A stretch of 15,455 nucleotides of DNA from Ghiorsea sp. (GCA_027019685.1 JALUWH010000093.1:1-15455), one strand, 5' to 3'; counted from the first letter of the stretch, positions 1 to 8,635 are shown. The notes: generated from the letters alone by a model not told the origin. Made by a program: numbers and translations.

Positions 1-1459
1 TGGACGTTTGATTTCAGTTGGCGATGGTGTTGCTTTGGTTCATGGCTTAGGCGCAGCAATGGCTGGTGAAATGCTTGAGTTTCCAGGTGATACACTAGGT
101 ATGGTGCTTAACCTTGAGCAAGATAGTGTTGGTGTAATCATCTTTGGTGAATATACACATCTAGCAGAAGGTGATGAAGTAAAATGTACGGGTCGTATTT
201 TTGAAGTGCCTGTGGGGCATGGTCTTAAAGGACGTGTGCTTAATGCTTTGGGTCAGCCTATTGATGGAAAAGGTGCAGTTGAGAATGATGGTTTTGATGC
301 TGTTGAAAAAATTGCACCAGGCGTAATTGAACGTAAATCTGTTGATCAGCCTTTGCAAACAGGTATTAAAGCAATTGACTCTATGGTTCCTGTTGGTCGT
401 GGTCAGCGCGAGTTGATTATTGGTGACCGTCAAACTGGTAAAACTGCAATTGCGATTGATACAATTATTAACCAAAAAGACACTGGCGTGACTTGCGTGT
501 ATGTGGCGATTGGACAAAAAGCTTCTACAGTAGCTAACGTTGTTCGTACATTGAAAGAACATGATGCTTTGGATCATACTATTATTGTATCAGCCAGTGC
601 TTCTGAAGCAGCAGCATTACAATACATTGCACCTTACTCTGGTTGCACAATGGGTGAATACTTCCGTGATCGCGGTGAAGATGCTCTTATTGTTTATGAT
701 GACCTTACAAAACAAGCCTGGGCTTATCGTCAAATCTCTTTGATTTTGCGTCGTCCTCCAGGTCGTGAAGCTTATCCTGGTGATGTGTTCTACATTCATT
801 CACGTTTACTTGAACGCGCTTCTCGTGTTGATGAGACTTATGTTGAAAAATTCACCAATGGTGAAGTGAAAGGTAAAACAGGTTCTTTGACCTCATTGCC
901 AATCATTGAGACACAAGAGGGTGATGTTTCTGCATTCGTACCTACCAACGTAATTTCTATTACAGATGGTCAAATTTTCTTGGAAACATCAATGTTTAAC
1001 TCAGGTCAGCGCCCTGCAATCAACGCAGGTCTTTCTGTGTCACGTGTTGGTGGTGCTGCACAAACCAAAGCTATGAAAAAAGTAGGCGGTGGTTTGCGTC
1101 TTGACTTGGCTCAATACCGTGAATTGGCGGCATTTGCTCAGTTTGCTTCTGATCTTGATGAAGCAACACGTGCTCAAATCGAACGTGGTAAACGTGGTGT
1201 TGAAGTTTTGAAACAAGACGAAAATACACCGCAGTCTGTTGCAGAAATGACAGCTGTATTGTTTGCACTTAATAACGGTGATTTGGATGACGTTGAAGCC
1301 AATCAGATTGTTGCTTTTGAAAAAGCTTATATTGCTTATTTGAACTCAAACCAAGGTGATTTCATCAAGGCTTTGAATGCAACACCAACATTAAGTGATG
1401 AAGTTACAGACACTTTGAAGAAAGCAGTAGCAGACTTTAAAGCGACTGGCACCTACTAA
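1..1459 (+). CDS. atpA: F1F0 ATP synthase subunit alpha (5'-truncated by window edge)
   Basis: Alpha subunit of the F1 head, which with beta forms the alpha3-beta3 hexamer and carries the non-catalytic nucleotide sites, on the cytoplasmic side of the inner membrane. The reading frame is open from base 2 and ends in TAA. The first visible residues (GRLISVGDGV) align with about residue 29 of E. coli AtpA, so roughly 28 N-terminal residues lie outside the window. Visible motifs are the Walker A GDRQTGKT (bases 422-445), the RRPPGREA-PGDVF segment, and the SVSRVGGAAQT segment that carries the arginine finger. The C-terminus ends FKATGTY, like the E. coli FKATQSW. The gene is followed after 13 nt by atpG, the normal atp operon order. 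The apparent TTG start at base 8 is only an internal leucine codon. Identification is secure. Confidence 0.98.
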   Translation, partial: GRLISVGDGVALVHGLGAAMAGEMLEFPGDTLGMVLNLEQDSVGVIIFGEYTHLAEGDEVKCTGRIFEVPVGHGLKGRVLNALGQPIDGKGAVENDGFDAVEKIAPGVIERKSVDQPLQTGIKAIDSMVPVGRGQRELIIGDRQTGKTAIAIDTIINQKDTGVTCVYVAIGQKASTVANVVRTLKEHDALDHTIIVSASASEAAALQYIAPYSGCTMGEYFRDRGEDALIVYDDLTKQAWAYRQISLILRRPPGREAYPGDVFYIHSRLLERASRVDETYVEKFTNGEVKGKTGSLTSLPIIETQEGDVSAFVPTNVISITDGQIFLETSMFNSGQRPAINAGLSVSRVGGAAQTKAMKKVGGGLRLDLAQYRELAAFAQFASDLDEATRAQIERGKRGVEVLKQDENTPQSVAEMTAVLFALNNGDLDDVEANQIVAFEKAYIAYLNSNQGDFIKALNATPTLSDEVTDTLKKAVADFKATGTY

Positions 1460-1472
1460 GAGGAGCTAACCA

Positions 1473-2330
1473 ATGGCATCGGCTAAGGAAATACGCGGGC
1501 AAATTAAAGCTACGCAAAACACTTCAAAGATTACCAAAGCCATGGAAATGGTTGCGGCAAGTAAAATGCGTAAAGCACAAGATGCGGTAGCTTCATCACG
1601 CGCTTATGCTGAAGGTATCCATACTATCATTGCAAACTTAACTCAGGCACACCCTGAATATAAACATCCTTTTATTACACCTCGCGATGAAGTGAAAAAA
1701 GTTGCTTATATTGTGGTGTCTTCAGATAAAGGTTTGTGTGGTGGTTTGAATACGAATGTGTTTAAACATGCGCTAACAAGCATGAAGAAGGTACAAGAAA
1801 CGGCTGAGATTGAAGTGTTCAACATCGGTCGTCGTGCTGGTTTATTCATGAAGCGTGTTGCGCCACTTGCGGCAAGTGCTGAAGATATTAATGATCAGCC
1901 TGTATTGTCAGAAGTTTTACCTATTGTGACACTTGCAGCTGAAAAGTTTATCAAAGGTGAATATGATGAAGTGCGTTTGGTGTTTAATACTTTTGTGAAT
2001 ACGATGACGCAAACGCCAACTGAAGTGACTTTAATCCCTAGCCCTGAGCCAGAGGTTGAAAGTCTATCTGGACATTGGGATTACCTATATGAACCAGATA
2101 GTAAAGAGGTGCTCGATGGATTGTTGCGCCGTTATATTGAGACGATTGTTTATCAATCTGTTTTGGAAAACAAAGCTTGTGAACAATCAGCACGAATGGT
2201 TGCAATGAAATCTGCAACAGATAATGCAAAAGATATTATATCTGATTTGCAAATTACTTATAACAAGGCGCGTCAAGCAGCAATTACACAAGAACTTGCT
2301 GAAATTTGTGCCGGTGCAGCAGCTGCATAG
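1473..2330 (+). CDS. atpG: F1F0 ATP synthase subunit gamma
   Basis: Central rotor shaft of F1, transmitting torque between the c-ring and the catalytic beta subunits. The product is 285 residues, near the usual 286-290. The N-terminal helix (MASAKEIRGQIKATQNTSKI, then TKAMEMVAASKM) and the C-terminal helix (ARMVAMKSATDNA ... ITQELAEI) are the two conserved halves of the coiled-coil shaft. SSDKGLCGGLN near residue 85 is the conserved start of the Rossmann-like middle domain. The ATG start has a strong AGAGGAGC ribosome binding site (about 1459-1466). It lies between atpA and atpD in standard order. Nothing is odd about it. Confidence 0.98.
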   Translation: MASAKEIRGQIKATQNTSKITKAMEMVAASKMRKAQDAVASSRAYAEGIHTIIANLTQAHPEYKHPFITPRDEVKKVAYIVVSSDKGLCGGLNTNVFKHALTSMKKVQETAEIEVFNIGRRAGLFMKRVAPLAASAEDINDQPVLSEVLPIVTLAAEKFIKGEYDEVRLVFNTFVNTMTQTPTEVTLIPSPEPEVESLSGHWDYLYEPDSKEVLDGLLRRYIETIVYQSVLENKACEQSARMVAMKSATDNAKDIISDLQITYNKARQAAITQELAEICAGAAAA

Positions 2331-2348
2331 TCAAATAGGAGATATTCA

Positions 2349-3740
2349 ATGAGTGTAGGAACAATTGTACAAATCGTAGGTCCCGTAGTGGATGTTCGTT
2401 TTCCAGCTGGTGAGTTGCCAGCAATTTATAACGCGTTGAAATTGAAGGATGTTCATTTGACGCTAGAAGTGCAGCAGCATGTTGGCGATAACATCGTTCG
2501 TTGTGTTGCCATGGGTGCAACCGATGGCTTAAAGCGTGGACTTGAAGTTGATGATACAGGTGCTGCGATTAAAGTGCCTGTTGGTGAAGCGACACTGGGT
2601 CGTATCATGAACGTACTTGGCGAAGGCATTGACTTTGAAGGTGCTGAAGTTAAGTCTGAAAACACATGGGAAATTCACCGTGCTGCACCAGCATTTGATG
2701 AGTTGGCTCCAGCCAATGATATCCTTGAAACTGGTATTAAAGTGATTGACTTGATGGCTCCGATTGCTAAAGGTGGTAAAGTTGGTCTGTTTGGTGGTGC
2801 GGGTGTTGGTAAAACCGTAAACATGATGGAATTGATTAACAATATCGCAACAGGACATGGTGGTTTCTCTGTGTTCGCTGGTGTTGGTGAGCGTACTCGT
2901 GAAGGAAATGACTTCTACTACGAAATGAAAGAATCAAACGTACTTGATAAAGTGGCGTTGGTTTATGGTCAAATGAATGAACCTCCAGGTAACCGTCTTC
3001 GTGTTGCGTTGACTGGCTTGACAATGGCTGAGTACTTCCGTGATGAAGGACGTGATGTTCTTATCTTTATTGATAATATTTATCGTTATTCACTTGCTGG
3101 TGTTGAAGTATCAGCACTATTGGGTCGTATGCCATCAGCAGTGGGTTATCAACCTACATTGGCTGAAGAAATGGGGCGTTTGCAAGAGCGTATCGCATCA
3201 ACTAAGAAAGGTTCAATTACATCAGTGCAAGCTGTATATGTTCCTGCGGATGACTTAACGGATCCAGCTCCTGCAACAACATTTGCACATTTGGATTCTA
3301 CTATCGTATTGTCGCGTCAAATTGCAGAGCTTGGTATTTACCCTGCGGTGGATCCATTGGATTCAACGTCTCGTCAGCTTGACCCTAAAATTGTTGGTAT
3401 TGAGCATTATGAAGTTGCACAAGGCGTTCAGCGTACATTGCAACGTTATAAAGAGCTTCAAGATATTATTGCAATTTTGGGTATGGATGAATTGTCCGAT
3501 GAAGACAAGTTGACTGTGAACCGCGCACGTAAAATTCAAAAATTCTTATCTCAACCTTTCCATGTTGCTGAAGTATTTACTGGTTCTCCAGGTGTTTACG
3601 CGAAGAAAGATGAAACTATTAAAGGTTTTAAAGGTCTTTTGGCTGGTGATTATGATCATCTTCCTGAACAAGCGTTCTACATGGTTGGTTCTATTGAAGG
3701 CGCTGTTGAGAAAGCAGAAAAAATGCAGGCTAAAGGTTAA
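2349..3740 (+). CDS. atpD: F1F0 ATP synthase subunit beta (catalytic)
   Basis: Catalytic subunit of F1, making or hydrolysing ATP at the alpha/beta interfaces. The 463 residues keep E. coli numbering at key positions: Walker A GGAGVGKT at 149-156 with K155 and T156, the catalytic glutamate E181 in GVGERTREGND, and the FIDNIYRYSLAG Walker B region. The DELSEED lever motif at 380-386 reads DELSDED, a conservative change. The C-terminus (GDYDHLPEQAFYMVGSIEGA) is canonical. The ATG is preceded by TAGGAGA (2336-2342). The NIYRY form of the Walker B region is shared with E. coli, in line with a gamma/beta-like proteobacterium. Confidence 0.99.
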   Translation: MSVGTIVQIVGPVVDVRFPAGELPAIYNALKLKDVHLTLEVQQHVGDNIVRCVAMGATDGLKRGLEVDDTGAAIKVPVGEATLGRIMNVLGEGIDFEGAEVKSENTWEIHRAAPAFDELAPANDILETGIKVIDLMAPIAKGGKVGLFGGAGVGKTVNMMELINNIATGHGGFSVFAGVGERTREGNDFYYEMKESNVLDKVALVYGQMNEPPGNRLRVALTGLTMAEYFRDEGRDVLIFIDNIYRYSLAGVEVSALLGRMPSAVGYQPTLAEEMGRLQERIASTKKGSITSVQAVYVPADDLTDPAPATTFAHLDSTIVLSRQIAELGIYPAVDPLDSTSRQLDPKIVGIEHYEVAQGVQRTLQRYKELQDIIAILGMDELSDEDKLTVNRARKIQKFLSQPFHVAEVFTGSPGVYAKKDETIKGFKGLLAGDYDHLPEQAFYMVGSIEGAVEKAEKMQAKG

Positions 3741-3745
3741 TAATT

Positions 3746-4153
3746 ATGTCTAGCATGGAAGTTTTAGTCGCTACAGCTGAGCGTGAAGTTTACAGTGGTC
3801 AGGCAACCATGTTGATTGTACCTGGTGCTGAGGGTGAGCTTGGTATTTTACCAAAACATAGCCCTTTATTATCTGGTTTAAGGTCAGGTGAGCTTATTAT
3901 TACCAATGGTGATGAAGTTGATGAAGTGTTTGTTTCTGGTGGTTACATGGAAGTGCAACCAGATAAGGTGACAATTTTGGCAGATACTGCAGAGCGTGCA
4001 TCTGATATGGATGAAGCTGAGATTGTTGCAGCACAACGCCGTGCTGAAGAACTTGTTTCATCGAAAAGTGGTGATGTTGATTTGGCTATGGCTGAAGCTG
4101 AGCTTTCAATGCTTACTGCACGTTTACGTTTACTTCGTAAAAAGCGGAAATAA
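3746..4153 (+). CDS. atpC: F1F0 ATP synthase subunit epsilon
   Basis: Epsilon subunit of the F1 central stalk, binding gamma and the c-ring and able to inhibit ATP hydrolysis in many bacteria. The product is 135 residues, within the family range. The N-terminal beta-sandwich is recognisable from MEVLVATAEREVYSGQATML, GAEGELGILPKHSPLLSGL and VSGGYMEVQPDKVTILAD. The C-terminal helical pair runs from about residue 90 and ends in the basic tail LRLLRKKRK. The ATG at 3746 is preferred because AAAGG (3732-3736) sits 9 nt upstream; an in-frame ATG at 3755 would remove three residues and cannot be excluded. It is the last atp gene, followed by the terminator at 4180-4208. Confidence 0.97.
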   Translation: MSSMEVLVATAEREVYSGQATMLIVPGAEGELGILPKHSPLLSGLRSGELIITNGDEVDEVFVSGGYMEVQPDKVTILADTAERASDMDEAEIVAAQRRAEELVSSKSGDVDLAMAEAELSMLTARLRLLRKKRK

Positions 4154-4179
4154 TAAAAGTTACTATTGATAATAACTGT

Positions 4180-4208
4180 AAAAAGGTCGCCTTAGGGCGG
4201 CCTTTTTT
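4180..4208 (+). terminator. Rho-independent terminator of the atp operon
   Basis: A 7-bp GC-rich stem GGTCGCC / GGCGGCC (4185-4191 with 4196-4202, one G-T wobble) closes a TTAG tetraloop (4192-4195). It is flanked by five As on the left and six Ts on the right, which extend the stem as A-T pairs and supply the U-tract. It lies 27 nt after the atpC stop and before trpF, the textbook layout for the end of the atp operon. The A-run on the left could give some activity in the other direction, but no minus-strand gene faces it here. Confidence 0.93.
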
Positions 4209-4252
4209 ATGCCAAATATTGCTTGTTTCGTTCTTTCTTTTTAAAGTAAGCC

Positions 4253-4894
4253 ATGATTGTTAAAAAGCAAAATCACCTGCATACAAGTAGACGATTAAAA
4301 ATTTGCGGTATTACGCGCTTAGAGGATGCCTTGCTGGCATCAAAATACGGTGTGGACGCTATCGGTTTTGTTTTTTATGACAAATCACCACGCTATATTC
4401 ATCCTGAAAATGCAGAGAAAATAATTCAAGCATTGCCACCTTTTTTGACGATTGTAGGGTTATTTGTAAACCCTAGACAGAATGATATTGATGACGTGTT
4501 AGCTGTGTGTTCGCTAGATATCATACAATTACATGGTGATGAATCGGCGGATTTTTGTGCAGCGCAAAAACGTAGGGTGATTAAAGCACTGCCCATCTCT
4601 GAGCAAGAAGACTTATTACAAGTTTCTGCTTATGATTGCACAGTGCTCCTTGATGCAAAAGCGCCTTCTGGTGTCTATGGTGGTACGGGCAATAGTTTTG
4701 ATTGGGACATGCTAAGTGGGGTTAAACATCGTTTTCCACTTATCCTAGCCGGTGGCATAGATCTCAATAATGTAGCAGAGGCAAAACGCATCCAAGGTTT
4801 TTATGCTTTGGATGTATCGTCTGGAGTAGAGTCTGCCAAGGGCATTAAAGATAAACAAAAAATGAAAGAATTATGTGAGAAGTTCTGTGATTGA
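4253..4894 (+). CDS. trpF: Phosphoribosylanthranilate isomerase
   Basis: Cytoplasmic TIM-barrel enzyme converting N-(5-phosphoribosyl)anthranilate to CdRP, the third step of tryptophan synthesis from chorismate. The 213 residues contain the catalytic cysteine C18 in LKICGITR, the catalytic aspartate D134 in VLLDAKAPSG, and the GGTGNSFDW loop. The phosphate-binding end of the barrel is visible as LILAGGID and ALDVSSGVE. About ten residues precede the usual start of the first strand; ATG 4253 is used because no nearer ATG, GTG or TTG is in frame before KICG. The upstream AAAGTAAG is only a weak ribosome binding site. The gene follows the atp terminator and overlaps trpB by 20 nt. The 44 nt between terminator and start leave no room for a trp leader peptide with attenuator. 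Confidence 0.96.
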   Translation: MIVKKQNHLHTSRRLKICGITRLEDALLASKYGVDAIGFVFYDKSPRYIHPENAEKIIQALPPFLTIVGLFVNPRQNDIDDVLAVCSLDIIQLHGDESADFCAAQKRRVIKALPISEQEDLLQVSAYDCTVLLDAKAPSGVYGGTGNSFDWDMLSGVKHRFPLILAGGIDLNNVAEAKRIQGFYALDVSSGVESAKGIKDKQKMKELCEKFCD

Positions 4895-6116
4895 TTATGA
4901 TTTAAGCATTAAACATGCACCAGATGAAGGTGGTCACTTTGGAGATTACGGAGGGCGTTTTGCTGCTGAAACTTTGATGCAGCCGTTGAAAGAAATTGAG
5001 GATGCTTTTTTTTCAGCATGGGCTGACCCTAGTTTCCATGAAGAACGTCTAGATTTACTTAAAAACTATGTGGGTCGCGCAACACCTCTTTATCATGCAA
5101 AACAATTAACTGCTGAAGTTGGTGGAGCACAGATTTATTTAAAACGAGAAGACCTTAATCATACAGGTGCTCATAAAGTGAATAATACTATTGGGCAGGC
5201 TTTACTGGCTCGCCGTATGGGTAAAAAGAAGGTGATTGCAGAAACTGGGGCAGGGCAACATGGTGTTGCTACAGCAACAGTTGCCGCGATGTTTAATATG
5301 CAATGCGATATTTATATGGGGCGTGAAGATATTCGCAGACAAGCACCAAATGTGTTTCGTATGAAACTACTTGGTGCGAATGTTATTCCTGTCGATTCAG
5401 GAAATGCGACCTTAAAAGATGCAGTCAATGAAGCGCTACGTATTTGGGTAGCATCTTGTGAAGACACCTATTACATCTTTGGAACTGCGGCAGGCCCTCA
5501 TCCTTTCCCGCTTATGGTTAGACAGTTTCACACTGTTATTGGTCAAGAAGCTAGGGAACAGTGTTTAGCGCAAGCAGGTAAGCTACCTGATGTTGCTGTA
5601 GCGTGTGTTGGCGGTGGCTCTAATGCTATGGGGTTGTTGCACCCACTATGGGATGATACAAGTGTGCGGCTGGTGGCTGTTGAAGCTGGTGGTCATGGTT
5701 TAAACTCGGGCGAACATGCAGCATCACTTGCTAAAGGTAAGCCAGGTATTATTCATGGAAGTTTAAGCTATGTCTTAGCTGACAATGAAGGGCAAATATC
5801 TGCAGATGCACATAGTATTTCAGCAGGCTTGGACTACCCTGGTGTAGGTCCTGAATTGGCTTTTATGATGGAAGAAGGCCGTTTAGATTTGGATAGCACC
5901 ACAGATGACGAAGCACTAGAAGCGTTCCAAACATTAACCAAAGTTGAAGGTATTATACCAGCATTAGAGTCTAGCCATGCTTTAGCTGCAGGTATGCGCA
6001 TTGCTGCAACTATGGAAAAAGACCAAGTTGTACTTATCAATTTATCGGGGCGTGGTGATAAAGATTTGGGTACAGTTATGGATCTATTAGGTTTTGATGA
6101 TAAGGGGAAATCATGA
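4875..6116 (+). CDS. trpB: Tryptophan synthase beta chain
   Basis: PLP enzyme condensing indole with serine to give tryptophan, working as an alpha2-beta2 complex with TrpA in the cytoplasm. Counting from GTG 4875 (413 residues), the PLP lysine is K101 in GAHKVNN, the catalytic glutamate is E123 in AETGAGQHG, the phosphate loop is CVGGGSNAMG, and the pyridine-contacting serine is S391 in NLSGRGDKD. All sit 14 above the Salmonella K87, E109 and S377, so the N-terminus is slightly long. A second in-frame GTG at 4887, preceded by GAGAAG, would shorten this by four residues; no ATG is available in frame. The start lies inside trpF and the end overlaps trpA by ATGA, so the three trp genes are probably translationally coupled. 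Confidence 0.98.
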   Translation: MRSSVIDYDLSIKHAPDEGGHFGDYGGRFAAETLMQPLKEIEDAFFSAWADPSFHEERLDLLKNYVGRATPLYHAKQLTAEVGGAQIYLKREDLNHTGAHKVNNTIGQALLARRMGKKKVIAETGAGQHGVATATVAAMFNMQCDIYMGREDIRRQAPNVFRMKLLGANVIPVDSGNATLKDAVNEALRIWVASCEDTYYIFGTAAGPHPFPLMVRQFHTVIGQEAREQCLAQAGKLPDVAVACVGGGSNAMGLLHPLWDDTSVRLVAVEAGGHGLNSGEHAASLAKGKPGIIHGSLSYVLADNEGQISADAHSISAGLDYPGVGPELAFMMEEGRLDLDSTTDDEALEAFQTLTKVEGIIPALESSHALAAGMRIAATMEKDQVVLINLSGRGDKDLGTVMDLLGFDDKGKS

Positions 6117-6922
6117 GCAAGCGTTTAGCAAAAGTTTTTGCACGCTGTGAAGCCGAAAATAAATCGGCGCTTGTTGGCTATTTAACAGCGGGGGATCCAT
6201 CGGTTGAAACGTCTGAAAGGTTGATGCTTAGTCTTGCCGAACATGTAGATATTATTGAAATAGGTCTTCCTTTTTCAGACCCTATGGCTGATGGACCAGT
6301 GATTCAGGCTGCCAGTGAACGGGCGCTTGCAGCAGGTGCACATTTTGATGATGTGCTGCGTATTGCAAAAAGTATTCGAGAAAAACACCCTAATATTGGT
6401 ATTGTACTTATGGGTTATGCCAATGTTCCTTACACAATAGGGTTTGAAGTTTTTTCAAAACGTGCTTCTGTAGCAGGTGTGGATGGGGTCCTTCTGGTTG
6501 ATATACCAGCCGAGGAAAGTGCTTTATGTGCTGATATATTCAAGCAATATGATTTGAGTCAAATTATGTTGTTAGCACCCACATCTACCGAAGAAAGAAT
6601 ACAGCTGGCGGCATCTGTAGGTGACGGATTTATTTATTATGTATCCCTTGCTGGTATCACTGGAGCAGAGATGGGGGAAGTTGCTAAAATTAAAGATAAG
6701 TTGTCATTAATTCGACAATACTCTAAGCTCCCTATATGCGTAGGTTTTGGTGTGAAAACAACGGAGCAAGCAGCTGACCTTGCAGGCTTTGCTGACGGTG
6801 TTGTAGTTGGCAGTCATTTTGTGAGTCAAATCACATCCAATCTAGGTGTGGAAGATGTAATGGTGAGTAAGCTATCTGCATCTGCCTCAACATTGGCTTC
6901 AGCAATGTGTAAGGTAAAGTAA
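6113..6922 (+). CDS. trpA: Tryptophan synthase alpha chain
   Basis: TIM-barrel partner of TrpB that cleaves indole-3-glycerol phosphate to indole and glyceraldehyde 3-phosphate, with indole channelled to the beta chain. The 269 residues keep E. coli numbering: the catalytic pair E49 (in IIEIGLPFSDP) and D60 (in MADGP) are both present. GYLTAGDPS, LMGYANVP, SLAGITGA and the phosphate-binding VVVGSHFV are family signatures. Position 179, arginine in E. coli, is leucine, a change I recall in many other TrpA proteins. The ATG overlaps the trpB stop as ATGA, with AGGGGAAA just upstream as ribosome binding site. Confidence 0.98.
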   Translation: MSKRLAKVFARCEAENKSALVGYLTAGDPSVETSERLMLSLAEHVDIIEIGLPFSDPMADGPVIQAASERALAAGAHFDDVLRIAKSIREKHPNIGIVLMGYANVPYTIGFEVFSKRASVAGVDGVLLVDIPAEESALCADIFKQYDLSQIMLLAPTSTEERIQLAASVGDGFIYYVSLAGITGAEMGEVAKIKDKLSLIRQYSKLPICVGFGVKTTEQAADLAGFADGVVVGSHFVSQITSNLGVEDVMVSKLSASASTLASAMCKVK

Positions 6923-6945
6923 GCTTTGGAAGTATTGGAGTATTG

Positions 6946-7737
6946 ATGAAAATTCGAGTGTTGGGCTGTTATGGTGGGCAGCTATTGGGCTTTCACCTAA
7001 CCTCTTTTTTGGTGAATGATACTGTGTTGTTAGATGCAGGATCTCCTACTGAAATCCTTACACTTGAAGAGCAAGGTAATATTGAGCATATTTTTCTTTC
7101 GCATACGCATCTTGACCACATCAAAGATATTGCATTCTTAGCAGATAATCGCTCTTTAAAACGTTGGGGTGGGAAACCTGAAGCCAGTGCAATTACGATT
7201 CACAGTTTACAAGAAAACCTTGATACATTGTCTGAACATTTTTTGAATAATATTGTGTGGCCTGATTTTACCAAAATACCGACTAAAAAAGATGGTATTT
7301 TGAAGATGAATAGCTTTAAGGCTGAAGAGGTTATCGAGGTTGATGGTTTAAAGGTTACGCCTATTCGTGTTGAACACCCTGTACCCTGCACAGGTTTTTT
7401 ATTGGACCAAGATGGCGCACAAATGATTTTTACAGCTGATACTGGGCATACGGATAGAATCTGGGAAGTTGCCAATGCTCAGCCTAATTTGCGTGCCTTG
7501 ATTATGGACTGCTCATTTCCTAACAACTGTGAGGAGTTGGCAGACATTAGTGGACACTTAACACCCAAAGGTATGGCACAAGAATTGAAAAAATTAGATC
7601 GTTTGGGTGAAATCCCTATTTATTTATATCATATGAAACCAGAAGTTTTGACTGAAATGGCTTCAGAGGTTGAAGCTGAAGGTATTCCTCACTTGCGTAT
7701 GTTAACGCAAGTTGATGAGCTTATCATCGAAGCTTAA
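6946..7737 (+). CDS. Metallo-beta-lactamase-fold hydrolase, class II cyclic-nucleotide phosphodiesterase-like
   Basis: Probable cytoplasmic metal-dependent hydrolase of the metallo-beta-lactamase fold; no signal peptide is visible. The 263 residues show the metal-binding HxHxDH motif as H53-T-H-L-D57-H58 in LSHTHLDH, a later HPVPCTGF histidine, the metal-bridging aspartate region FTADTGHTD, and a C-terminal YLYHMKP histidine. This arrangement resembles the class II 3',5'-cyclic-nucleotide phosphodiesterases (yeast PDE1, Vibrio CpdP type) more than lactonases or glyoxalases, but the substrate cannot be read from sequence. The start is taken at ATG 6946, five nt after TTGGAG; a TTG directly before it would add one residue. 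It sits 23 nt after trpA and 22 nt before accD, so it is probably co-transcribed with both. The neighbours do not indicate a substrate. Confidence 0.85.
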   Translation: MKIRVLGCYGGQLLGFHLTSFLVNDTVLLDAGSPTEILTLEEQGNIEHIFLSHTHLDHIKDIAFLADNRSLKRWGGKPEASAITIHSLQENLDTLSEHFLNNIVWPDFTKIPTKKDGILKMNSFKAEEVIEVDGLKVTPIRVEHPVPCTGFLLDQDGAQMIFTADTGHTDRIWEVANAQPNLRALIMDCSFPNNCEELADISGHLTPKGMAQELKKLDRLGEIPIYLYHMKPEVLTEMASEVEAEGIPHLRMLTQVDELIIEA

Positions 7738-7759
7738 CTGGTTTTTTAAAGGAAGTTAT

Positions 7760-8632
7760 ATGAGTTGGTTAACCCGTTTAATTGAGCGACCTAAAAGCAT
7801 TTTAGGTTCAAGTAAGGATAGTGATACTCCTGATGGCTTATGGATTAAGTGTCCAGGCTGTGCAGATACTTTGTATAATAAAGAACTCATGCGCTCAGAC
7901 ATGGTATGCCCTCGCTGCAATCAACATTTGCGCCTACCTACGGCGGATCGTGCGTCTTTTTTGTTTGATGCGGATAGCTATGATGAATGTGACACGCATT
8001 TGTTTTCTAAAGATGTTTTGCAATTTAAAGATCAAAAGCGTTATAGTGATCGTATCAAGGCTGCCAATAAAAAGGCAGGAAAAAATGATGCAGCACGTAA
8101 TTATTTAGGTGATATTGAAGGCGTAACAGCTTCAGTGACCATGTTTGAGTTTGCCTATATGGGTGGAAGCATGGGTTCGGTTGTTGGTGAAAAGATAGTC
8201 TTGGGTATGGAACGCGCACTTGAACGTGGTTGCCCATATCTATTGGTTACCGCATCAGGTGGTGCGCGTATGCAGGAAGGTATTTTGTCATTGATGCAAA
8301 TGGCGAAGACATCTTCTATGGTGAACAAGTTAAATGAAGCTAAACTTCCATTTGTTTGTTTGCTGACAGACCCTACCATGGGTGGTGTTTCGGCATCCGT
8401 TGCATGGCTTGGTGACGTGATTATTGCAGAACCAGGTGCTTTGATTGGTTTTGCAGGACCAAGGGTGATTCAAGAAACTGTGGCAGAAGAGTTGCCTGAA
8501 GGTTTTCAACGCGCAGAATTTTTACTTGAGCATGGTTTGGTTGATGATGTGGTTGACCGTCGTGAGCAACGTACTTACCTCAAAACACTGTTTGACCATA
8601 TGATGGCAAGAGCTTATCGGCAAACCCACTAA
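7760..8632 (+). CDS. accD: Acetyl-CoA carboxylase carboxyltransferase subunit beta
   Basis: Beta half of the carboxyltransferase (with AccA) that moves CO2 from carboxybiotin to acetyl-CoA, making malonyl-CoA for fatty acid synthesis. The 290 residues begin with the zinc ribbon C31-P-G-C34 ... C50-P-R-C53. The crotonase-fold carboxyltransferase domain follows: GGSMGSVVGEK, SGGARMQEG with its oxyanion-type glycines, LTDPTMGGVSAS and IGFAGPRVIQET. The frame is open 48 nt further upstream, but ATG 7760 is chosen because MSW begins E. coli AccD and AAAGGAAG (7748-7755) lies just upstream. It is followed after 3 nt by folC, a pairing common in proteobacteria. Confidence 0.98.
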   Translation: MSWLTRLIERPKSILGSSKDSDTPDGLWIKCPGCADTLYNKELMRSDMVCPRCNQHLRLPTADRASFLFDADSYDECDTHLFSKDVLQFKDQKRYSDRIKAANKKAGKNDAARNYLGDIEGVTASVTMFEFAYMGGSMGSVVGEKIVLGMERALERGCPYLLVTASGGARMQEGILSLMQMAKTSSMVNKLNEAKLPFVCLLTDPTMGGVSASVAWLGDVIIAEPGALIGFAGPRVIQETVAEELPEGFQRAEFLLEHGLVDDVVDRREQRTYLKTLFDHMMARAYRQTH

Positions 8633-8635
8633 ATC

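Noticed and set aside
161..577. Long antisense open frame (138 codons) opposite atpA
   Set aside because: No recognisable family, composition typical of the reverse complement of a conserved gene, and no ribosome binding site or conserved motif; a shadow of atpA. The other minus-strand frames were dismissed on the same grounds.
3486..3506. DELSEED motif of AtpD reads DELSDED
   Set aside because: Conservative acidic substitution in a segment known to tolerate change; no functional novelty implied.
6647..6649. TrpA has leucine at the E. coli R179 position
   Set aside because: The VSLxGxTG form is, as far as I know, common in TrpA of many bacteria, and the catalytic E49 and D60 are intact.
7712..7759. 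AccD start upstream of 7760, overlapping the metallohydrolase gene
   Set aside because: The ATG at 7760 has a good ribosome binding site and gives the conserved MSW start; the upstream residues are unlike AccD.
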